This document shows, one piece after another, positions 34,580-42,100 of a DNA stretch of 45,195 bases. A model generated the notes under the pieces. That model had not been told where the DNA came from, ran no database searches, and saw only the letters and a list, made by a program, of their open reading frames with translations. Origin of the DNA: CAYUVF01 sp964448045 (lineage in GTDB: Bacteria; Bacteroidota; Rhodothermia; Rhodothermales; Salinibacteraceae); assembly GCA_964448045.1 (NCBI GenBank), contig CAYUVF010000033.1, forward strand, positions 1-45,195. The letters are read 5' to 3'. The position numbers and the translations under genes were made by a program. Numbering within the stretch: position 1 is the first letter of the stretch; the number at the start of each line of letters is the position of its first letter.

Positions 34580-35260
34580 GTGGCACGCCCTCTCCAACAG
34601 GCTGATCGGCGCTATGAGACTCGCATCCTGGCGAGCCTATCCGCCACCTTGCTGCTGCTGATTGGCCTCGTACACTTCTGGCCGATGGAGGCCCCATCAG
34701 AACCCGCCATGTCGCTCTACGATGCACGTGGCGACGACATCATCCAGATCGAAGAGATCCAGCCGACGAGCCAGTCGATGGAGAAGCGCCCGCCCCCACC
34801 CGCGCCACTGCCTCCCGTTGTCTACCCCGACGACGCCATTGTTGAGGACGAACCGCTGGAGTTTACCGATGTGCGCCTGCTGGTGGAGGAGCCCGGCGAA
34901 GACGCCGAACGAAAAGAGGGCGCCGCCGACGCGACCGCCGCCCCGCGTCCCGATACGAACGCACGCCTGCTCCGCTACGTGGAGCCTGACTACACCCAGG
35001 CCGCACGAAAAGACGATGTGCGAGCGCGCGTCGTCGTGGAGATCCGCGTCGATGCGCAGGGACGCGTGCAGGACGCCACCATCCTCAAGCGCATGCTGCT
35101 CGATGCCGAGGGCACACCGACCCGCACGGTCGACGCACTCGGCTACGGCCTGGAAGAAGCCGCGCTCTCGGCGGCGCGCCGCTGCCTCTTTCGCCCCGCT
35201 CGCACCAACGGCAAACCCGTAGCGACCCGCACCACCCTGACCATCAGCTTCGGCAGCTGA
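34580..35260 (+). CDS. Energy transducer TonB family protein
   Basis: 226 residues from GTG 34580. An N-terminal membrane anchor (ILASLSATLLLLIGLVHF) is followed by the proline-rich periplasmic span typical of TonB (KRPPPPAPLPPVVYP). The C-terminal TonB domain follows: YVEPDYTQAARKDDVRARVV, VRVDAQGRVQDATI-type strands, EEAALSAARRCLFRPA, and RTTLTISFG. In complex with ExbB/ExbD it would pass proton-motive energy to outer-membrane receptors, but no exbBD or receptor gene is in the window. The GTG start has no obvious Shine-Dalgarno. Confidence 0.88.
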   Translation: MARPLQQADRRYETRILASLSATLLLLIGLVHFWPMEAPSEPAMSLYDARGDDIIQIEEIQPTSQSMEKRPPPPAPLPPVVYPDDAIVEDEPLEFTDVRLLVEEPGEDAERKEGAADATAAPRPDTNARLLRYVEPDYTQAARKDDVRARVVVEIRVDAQGRVQDATILKRMLLDAEGTPTRTVDALGYGLEEAALSAARRCLFRPARTNGKPVATRTTLTISFGS

Positions 35261-35327
35261 TCTCGAACGGTGAAGTGCGAATGGCGAATTAGACAGTCGA
35301 CACTTGCAAATCAGACTTCGACAATCG

Positions 35328-35594
35328 CTACAGGTCTTCCCATTTCGCATCTTCGACGTCGTCGCCCCAGAACCGATCGGGGCCGGACTCGGCGGAGGCG
35401 CCTCCGCTCGTCGATCTGGAGGATGCATCTTGCCAGCGCCGGTACGCGTCGTCGCGTCGCCGGGTGGCACCGCCGCCAAAGCGGGGCGGGGACGACGGGG
35501 CATCCAGCTCGCCGCGCACCGCCCGCACGATGTTCTTCGAGGCGCGGTAGACGAAATAGAACAGGACCAGAACGAGGAGATATTTGAACAGCAT
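35328..35594 (-). CDS. Small membrane protein, DUF4834-like
   Basis: 88 residues from ATG 35594. One N-terminal membrane helix (LFKYLLVLVLFYFVYRA) is followed by a basic segment and a low-complexity polar tail ending in DDVEDAKWEDL. Length, helix and acidic end match DUF4834, a family seen in Bacteroidota with unknown function. A longer frame to 35651 would overlap the deoxynucleoside kinase by 35 bases and hide the membrane helix, so the internal ATG is preferred. It is probably the last gene of a folK - kinase - DUF4834 unit. Confidence 0.75.
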   Translation of the reverse strand: MLFKYLLVLVLFYFVYRASKNIVRAVRGELDAPSSPPRFGGGATRRRDDAYRRWQDASSRSTSGGASAESGPDRFWGDDVEDAKWEDL

Positions 35595-35616
35595 AGCGGC
35601 AGCGTAGGCCAAAAAC

Positions 35617-36375
35617 TCAGGGCGCGGGCGCGTCGGTATCCGATAGATCAACCGTGTCCATCGAGGGCGGATTGACGTAGGTCATTCCATGATGTTCACG
35701 CGTGGCGATGTAGCGCAACAACTCGGCCAGCTCCGATTGGTTTTCGACGAAGTCGATGCGCGCGGCATTAACGATCAGCAGCGGGCTTTTCGTATAGCGG
35801 AAAAAGTAGTAGTTGTACGCCTCGTGCAGTGCCTCGATGTACTCGGGGTCCATGTCTTCTTCGTACGAGCGGCCGCGCTTGGCGATATTTTCCATGAGCC
35901 GCTCCGGCGTCGACTGCAGATAAACGACCAGATCCGGCGTGGGCGTGTTGGGCTCCATCAGGCCAAAGAGCGTTTCGTAGAGCTGCAGCTCGTCGCCCTC
36001 CAGGTTGTGATGGGCGAAGATGCGATCTTTGTCGAAGGCGTAATCACTGACGACGACGCGGTGAAACAGGTCACGCGCGAGCAGCTCCTTCTGCTGGCGG
36101 AACCGGCTGGCCAAGAACGCCAGCTGCGTCTGAAACGCCCAGCGAGCACGGTCCTCGTAAAAGCGCTCCAAAAACGGGTTTTGATCGAACTCTTCGAGCA
36201 CCAGCTTGGCCTCGAAATGGCGGGCCATGTAGCGGGCCAGCGTCGTCTTCCCAGCTCCGATGACGCCCTCGATGACAATGTACTCCAGCGGATCGGGTAG
36301 ATGCTGCGGGACGGCGTCCTCGTCAGAAAACAAGGGGCGGGCCGGCTCATCGGCCTCGGGCGAGGGGGTACTCAT
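35617..36375 (-). CDS. Deoxynucleoside kinase (dGK/dCK/dAK family)
   Basis: 252 residues. The P-loop is GVIGAGKTTLARYMA (about 37-51), then EEFDQNPFLERFY, SDYAFDKDRIFA in place of the ERS/DRS motif, and the lid KRGRSYEEDM. It phosphorylates deoxynucleosides in the salvage pathway with ATP; the base preference (dG, dA or dC) cannot be set from sequence. About 30 residues before the P-loop and 20 after the last helix are extra, acidic and probably disordered. It is 18 bases downstream of folK on the same strand. Confidence 0.92.
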   Translation of the reverse strand: MSTPSPEADEPARPLFSDEDAVPQHLPDPLEYIVIEGVIGAGKTTLARYMARHFEAKLVLEEFDQNPFLERFYEDRARWAFQTQLAFLASRFRQQKELLARDLFHRVVVSDYAFDKDRIFAHHNLEGDELQLYETLFGLMEPNTPTPDLVVYLQSTPERLMENIAKRGRSYEEDMDPEYIEALHEAYNYYFFRYTKSPLLIVNAARIDFVENQSELAELLRYIATREHHGMTYVNPPSMDTVDLSDTDAPAP

Positions 36376-36393
36376 GAAGAGACGCGGTTCGTG

Positions 36394-36948
36394 TTAAGCA
36401 GTGGGATCGAGCACGCAATCCGTCGGGGTCAGATCGGCCGTATCGGGACAGCGGTTCAGCAGCGCTGCCACGGTGTCTTCGAACGGCGCGGGCACGTACA
36501 GGTTCGGCGCCAGATCGGCCCAGGGCTGGAGCACAAACCGGCGATCAGCCAGGCGCGGATGCGGGAGCGTCAGCCGGTCGGTGTCGCACGTGCGGGGGCC
36601 GACCATCAGCACATCCAGATCGAGCCGTCGCGGGGCCCAGCGCTGGTTTCGAGTCCGGCCCGCGGCCCGCTCGATGCGCTGGCACACCGCCAGCAGCTCT
36701 TCGGGTGCCAGCGTCGTCTGCACCTGCACGACGGCGTTCAAATACGGCGGCTGCGTGTCGGTCGGGTTCAGCGTGTGCGCCTCGCTCTCGTAGACCGGCG
36801 AGATCGCCTGCACCGCGATGGCGGGGTGCGCATCCAACCGCTCCACCGCGTTCCGGAGCTGATCCGCCCGCTCGCCCAGGTTGGCGCCCAGCGCGAGGAA
36901 GGCCTCAACCGGCGCATCGGGCGCAGCAGCATCGTCTACGGTGGGCAC
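36394..36948 (-). CDS. folK: 2-amino-4-hydroxy-6-hydroxymethyldihydropteridine pyrophosphokinase
   Basis: 184 residues from GTG 36948. HPPK motifs are ALGANLGERADQLRNAVERL, the SPVYESEA segment, PPYLNAVVQVQT and RNQRWAPRRLDLDVLMVG, with the metal-binding Asp pair in DLDV. LPHPRLADRRFVLQPWADLAP closes the fold. The enzyme transfers pyrophosphate from ATP in folate synthesis. It is upstream of the deoxynucleoside kinase gene and is probably first in a three-gene unit. A 15-residue Asp/Ala-rich lead precedes the domain. Confidence 0.95.
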   Translation of the reverse strand: MPTVDDAAAPDAPVEAFLALGANLGERADQLRNAVERLDAHPAIAVQAISPVYESEAHTLNPTDTQPPYLNAVVQVQTTLAPEELLAVCQRIERAAGRTRNQRWAPRRLDLDVLMVGPRTCDTDRLTLPHPRLADRRFVLQPWADLAPNLYVPAPFEDTVAALLNRCPDTADLTPTDCVLDPTA

Positions 36949-37205
36949 GGGCTCAGGGGGTAAAAAACCATCAAACGGACGTATTTATCCACGACACGGG
37001 CCCCGAATTGTTGCGGAGGCGCCCGCTTCCGCCGGCCATTGGCGCATCAAGTTTAATATCTCCCTAATCAGCCGCGGGGCGCTGTGCCGTATGTTAGAGT
37101 GTGATGTGTGCCGGTGGGAGCGGATGCCGAACCGACGTATGCGCCCTGCCCCACCGCTTGATGACCGCCTGCCCAACGCCGCCCGTTCCCCTTCGCCCAG
37201 CCCGC

Positions 37206-37895
37206 ATGCCTATGTCGCCGTCCCTGGCGGATGACCTGCACGCGCTCGAACGGCTGCTTTCGTCGATGATCCATCTGGTCGACGAACAGCTCGCCGACGC
37301 CACCAACGCGCTCCTCTATCCTCACCCTGCCCGCTCCCGCACGGTTGCCGAAAACGACGAGCAGGTGGATCGGATGGAGCTGGCCCTGAATCGCCGCTGC
37401 GAGGCCCTTTTGGCCGATCATGCCCCCACGGAGGAAGCGCTCTGGCGCATCCTGGCGACGCTGCGCATCAACACCGATCTGGAGCGCATCGGCGACCAGT
37501 GCCGTAACCTTGCGTATGCGGCACCGCACCTTAACGCGGCGGCCCCCGAGCCGCTGAGCGCACTCGGGTGGATGGCTGACCTGACGCGCGGGATGCTGCA
37601 TCAGGGGCATCAGGCCTTGCACCAGCGCGACCGGCTGCTGGCCCGCAAGGTGATCGCTCGCGACCTGCGGGTCAACCGGATCTGCGCCTCGACCCTCGAC
37701 GCACTGGCCGACGCGCAGGCCCTCGCCCCCACCGATCTGGACGCCCTCGTTCATCTACTGACCGCCACGAAAGCGCTCGAACGGATCGGCGACCACATCA
37801 AAAATATCGCGAGCCACGTCATCTACAGCATCGAAGGGACGAACGCGCGCCGCAGCCGCGTCGCCGCGACCGAACCGGGCAGCCCCCATCCATAG
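37206..37895 (+). CDS. phoU: PhoU-domain protein
   Basis: 229 residues from ATG 37206 (or ATG 37212). Two PhoU three-helix repeats are visible. The first has DDLHALERLLSSMIHLVDEQL, VDRMELALNRRCEALLADH, LRINTDLERIGDQCRNLA. The second has GMLHQGHQALHQRD, VNRICASTLDAL and ATKALERIGDHIKNIASHVIY. The two ERIGD sequences are the metal-binding signatures. PhoU restrains phosphate uptake and PhoR signalling, but no pst or pho gene is here, so its partner is elsewhere. The longer frame to 37101 is Cys/Pro/Arg-rich and rejected. It converges on the phosphoesterase gene nine bases away. Confidence 0.9.
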   Translation: MPMSPSLADDLHALERLLSSMIHLVDEQLADATNALLYPHPARSRTVAENDEQVDRMELALNRRCEALLADHAPTEEALWRILATLRINTDLERIGDQCRNLAYAAPHLNAAAPEPLSALGWMADLTRGMLHQGHQALHQRDRLLARKVIARDLRVNRICASTLDALADAQALAPTDLDALVHLLTATKALERIGDHIKNIASHVIYSIEGTNARRSRVAATEPGSPHP

Positions 37896-37903
37896 CAGCG
37901 CTC

Positions 37904-38776
37904 TCACCCGGCGGGATCGTACGCGGTGCGAACGCGCCGGATGGCGTCGGGGACGGAGAGCGCCGGTAGCGCGCCGAAAGGCCCCTGCCCATCCCCCACG
38001 TGATCAGCGAGTGAGATGGACTCGGCCGTGCGCTCGCTGGGCCGCCACCGCAGGATCGCCAGCCGCCCATCGTCGTGCTCGGCGAGGGCGGTGCAGCTCT
38101 CCACCCAATCGCCTGCATTGGCGTAGAGGATGCCGTCGATCGTGCGGAGCTCGGCGTGGTGGATGTGGCCGCAGACGACACCGTCCACACCGGCCTCGCG
38201 GGCTTCGCGAGCGACCGCGCGCTCGAAGTCGGCAATGAACTGGACGGCCCGCTTGGTCTTGTATTTCAGATAGGCCGAGAGCGACCAGTAGGGCAGCTCG
38301 AACCAGCGCCGCACGCGGTTGAACCACCGGTTGAGCCGAAGCGCGCCCCGATACATCGACGCGCCCAGCAGTGAAACCCAGCGTGCATGGCGCACGACCC
38401 CGTCGAACGCATCGCCATGGAGGATCAGCAGGCGCTCGCCACGCGCGGTTGTATGGATGGCGCGGTGCTGCAACGTGATGCCGCCCCACTGCACGCCAGG
38501 GAAGGCCCGGGCCGCTTCGTCGTGGTTGCCCGGAATGTACGTAATCTCGGTGCCATCCTGGGCCTGCTGCAGCAGCATCTGCACGACCTCGTTGTGGGAG
38601 GAGGGCCAGTACCACGAGCGCTTGAGGGCCCATCCGTCCACAATGTCGCCCACGAGATACAGCCGATCGGCGGTGTGATGACTCAAAAAATCGATCAGAT
38701 AGGATACTTGTGCCTCCCGGGTGCCCAGGTGAACATCCGAGATCCAGAGCGTACGGTAGCGGTTCGAAGGGGTCAT
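37904..38776 (-). CDS. LpxH-like metallophosphoesterase (UDP-2,3-diacylglucosamine hydrolase family)
   Basis: 290 residues with all calcineurin-like metal motifs: ISDVHLGTREAQ, YLVGDIVDGWALK, YIPGNHDEAARAF, LILHGDAFDG and VCGHIHHAE. KRSWYWPSSHNEVVQMLLQ is typical of the longer LpxH-related group. Lipid A synthesis in this phylum needs an LpxH/LpxG-type step, and this is a candidate. Close paralogues of unknown substrate exist, so I leave the symbol empty. A Trp/Arg-rich stretch (RLNRWFNRVRRWFELPYW) could bind the membrane. Confidence 0.85.
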   Translation of the reverse strand: MTPSNRYRTLWISDVHLGTREAQVSYLIDFLSHHTADRLYLVGDIVDGWALKRSWYWPSSHNEVVQMLLQQAQDGTEITYIPGNHDEAARAFPGVQWGGITLQHRAIHTTARGERLLILHGDAFDGVVRHARWVSLLGASMYRGALRLNRWFNRVRRWFELPYWSLSAYLKYKTKRAVQFIADFERAVAREAREAGVDGVVCGHIHHAELRTIDGILYANAGDWVESCTALAEHDDGRLAILRWRPSERTAESISLADHVGDGQGPFGALPALSVPDAIRRVRTAYDPAG

Positions 38777-38869
38777 ACGCAGGGGGAAGGAGTGGGCAAA
38801 ACAAACGCGTCGGGCACGATGCCACCGCTTAACCTATCCCGCGTACCGCAGGCCGGTGTTACGACGACA

Positions 38870-39148
38870 TCACCATTCGATTAGCAAATCGTTGAGTTTC
38901 CGAAGCGTACGCGGCGTTACGCAACGCACGTCTTCCCCGCCGACTTTTAACTTTGTCCATTGCCGGGCCGATAAGTACCCCCGAACCCGCCGCAAGCGCT
39001 CGCGCGCCTCCCGGCGACGCTTCACGACCTTCTCATATTTTGCACGATGTTTGCGGAGACGGTAGCTTGGTGTTCCTTCGTTCCGTCCATCGTTCGCAGC
39101 TGATGTCTCTCCCCTTGTCTCAGCCCACCCCGCAGCGCTCCACCCCAT
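38870..39148 (-). CDS. Possible small basic protein overlapping the histidine kinase start
   Basis: A 92-residue frame. The last 65 residues look like a real helical, basic protein: RLRKHRAKYEKVVKRRREAR, then LSARQWTKLKVGGEDVRCV and TPRTLRKLNDLLIEW. Codon use is less GC-biased than in neighbours (several AAA and TTA). Its only ATG, 39148, lies 46 bases inside the divergent histidine kinase gene, which is unlikely for two active genes, so the frame may be a remnant or chance. No family recognised. Confidence 0.3.
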   Translation of the reverse strand: MGWSAAGWAETRGETSAANDGRNEGTPSYRLRKHRAKYEKVVKRRREARERLRRVRGYLSARQWTKLKVGGEDVRCVTPRTLRKLNDLLIEW

Positions 39149-42100
39149 CGGAGGCCAACCGGCGATTTCCGTCTCGCCGGCATCTGCTTCCGGATGGGTC
39201 CCCCTCCCCCGCCATTGAGCGGATTATCCGCCTCGCCCGGCGTCACTTCGACGCCGCCGTGGCCTTCATTCAATGGAGGGATCGGGAGCAAGTGTGGTGC
39301 TGCGCTTCCGACGATGCAGATTCTGTTCCGCTCCCGCAGGCGCCGATCGTCTGCGAGCGCGCCTGTGCCGCGGAGGACGTCGTCACCGTGGAAGACACGG
39401 TGGCCGATCCGCACTTCTCCGATCCGCGCAACGGCGATGCCCCGCCGATGCGCTTCTACGCGGGCGCCCCGCTCATCACGCCCGACGGCGCCTGCCTGGG
39501 CGTGTTGGCCGTCGCCGATCCCGCTCCGCGCCGCGCCCGTTCCGCCCCCGACAACGCCGCGCTCGCCGACTTCGCCGCGCTCGCCGACTTCGCCGCGCTC
39601 GTCATCGATCAGCTGGCTCCCCGTCCCAAACCACCTTCTTCACCGGGCACGCCAGAACCAGACCGATTGCAGACGCTCATCGAGTCGACGCCGGCTCTCA
39701 TTTACGAGTGCGACCTCGACGGCGTCCTCACCTTCGTCAACCCCCGCGCCGAGGCCCTCACAGGCCATTCGCGGGCCGAACTCATCGGCTCGCCGTGCAC
39801 GGATCTGATCCGCGCGGATTACCGCAAGCGCGTGCTCGCATTTTATGCGCGGCAGATGGCTACCGAGGAGCCCACCTCGTACTTTGAGTTTCCCATCCGC
39901 ACGGCCGACGGTACCGAGTGCTGGCTCGGCCAGCATGCGCACCTCATCCGGTCCGATGGCACGGTGACCGGCTTGCAAGTCATCGCTCGCGACATCACCG
40001 CGCGCAAGGAATCGGAGCGGACGCTGCGCAAGCGGGAGGCTCGCTCGCGGCTGCTCTACCAGGTGACGACGCATCACACCGACGACGTGGAGGCGCACCT
40101 AAGCTACGCGCTGGCGCAAACCGCCTCGCTGCTGGACCTCGACGTGGCCCTCATCGGGCGCGCCGACGTGGACACCAACCGGTACGTCATCGAACACTGC
40201 TACGCGCCCGGCGTCGACATGGCAACGGGGCAGGAACTGCCCCTCAGCGACACCTACTGCGGACACGTGCTCGACCGGGACGACGTCCTCTCCATCGACG
40301 ATGCCACCCAGACCCCGCTCTGGAAGCGCGGGTGCTACCGCGAGTTTGACCTGGCCTCGTACATCGGCGTGCCGCTGCGCGTCGACGGCACCCAGTACGG
40401 AACGCTCAGCTTCTCCGGCCACGGTGCTCGGAAGCCGCCCTTCGACGACACCGACCACGAATTCGTCGAGCTGCTGGGCCGATGGATCGAGTCGACACTG
40501 GAGCGCCAGCGCGTCCACGACCGGCTCGAAGATAACCGCGACCTCCTGCGCCAGACGCAGCAGATGGCCCAGATCGGCGGCTGGGAGTTCGACCTGCGCA
40601 CCCGCACGCTTTCCTGGACCGACGAAACCTACCGGCTCCACGGCCTTCCCCTCGACTACGAGCCCACTGTGGACGAGGCGTTCGATTTCTACACCGGCGC
40701 ATCCCAATCCAAGCTGCAAAAGGCGTTTGCGGCCATGCTGGAAGATGGCACGCCGTACGATCTGGAACTGCGCTTTGTCACGGCGAACGGCGAGCGGCGC
40801 TGGGTGCGCACGATGGGCACCCTCCACTACCGCAACGGGCACCCTGCCCGCGCGACGGGCACCATCCAAGACATCACCGAACGCAAACGCGCCGAACAGC
40901 GCCTGCAGCAGCACCAGCGCTATCTGCGCCAGGTCATCAACACCAATCCGCACTTCATCTTTGCCAAAGACGCGTCGGGGCGCTACACGCTCGCCAATCG
41001 GGCCCTGGCCGACGCCTACGGCACGACCGTCGACACCCTCATCGGGCAGACGGATATGGAGGTCAGCCCCGACGGCGTGGACGCCTCCCCGTTCCGCCGC
41101 GACGATATGGAGGTCATCGAATCGGGCGAAGAGAAAGTCGTCCCCGAGCAGAAGTTCACCGATGCCGAGGGACGCACACGATACCTCCGCACCATCAAGC
41201 GCCCCCTCACGGCCCAGGACGGCTCGGGCGCGCAGGTGCTGGGCGTCTCCGTCGACATTACCGAACAGAAGCAGACCGAGGCGGCCCTACGCGAGCGCGA
41301 GGAGCAGCTCTCCTCCATCAACGAGCACATCTCCGAGGGCATCTACCGCAGCACGCCCGATGAGGGACTGGTCTACGTCAATGAGGCCTTCGCGCAGATG
41401 TTTGGCTACGATTCGCCCGAGGCCATGCTGGAGGTGGAGTCGCCCGACCTCTACGCCGACCCCGAGCAACGCGCCGAGCTCGAACGCATGGAGCAGGAGG
41501 ATGGCCACCTCCGCGATGCCGAGGTCCTCTTCCGCCGCAAAGATGGCAGCACCTTCTGGGGTCTCGTCAGCGGAACCGTTGTGCACGACGACGATGGCAC
41601 CATCTCATACTACGACGGCGCCGTGCTCGACATCAACGAGCGCAAAGAAGCCGAGGAAGCCCTCCTCCAGGAGCGCGACTTGCTCGATAGCATTATGTCC
41701 ACCAGCGTCGCCGCCATCGCTGTGGTCGATGCTGCGGGCGACATCATCTTCGCCAACAGCCGCGCCGAATCGCTGCTCGACCTTTCGCCGTCCTCTACCC
41801 CCGGCGAATCGTACACCCGCCCCGAATGGCACATTACGCAGACCGATCAGCCGGACACCGATGGGCAGATGCCGTTCCGCAAGGTGATCGATACGGGCGA
41901 GCCGCTCTTCGGCGCCGAGCACACCATTACGTGGCCCGATGGGCGCCAGCGACTGCTCTCGGTCAACGCGGCGCCGCTCAAGGACGATGCGGGACAGGTG
42001 GTGCGCGTGGTCGTTTCCATCGAAGACATCACCGAGCGCCGGATGGCACAGCAAGCCCTCCAGCGCAGTCAGGAACGCTTCCAGAACTTGCTTCAGTCGC

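Noticed and set aside
37101..37205. Longer PhoU start
   Set aside because: Cys/Arg/Pro-rich residues before the first PhoU helix do not fit the family.
38953..39102. 50-residue extension of the hybrid kinase from GTG 38953
   Set aside because: It is low-complexity, precedes no domain, and a good ATG exists at 39103.
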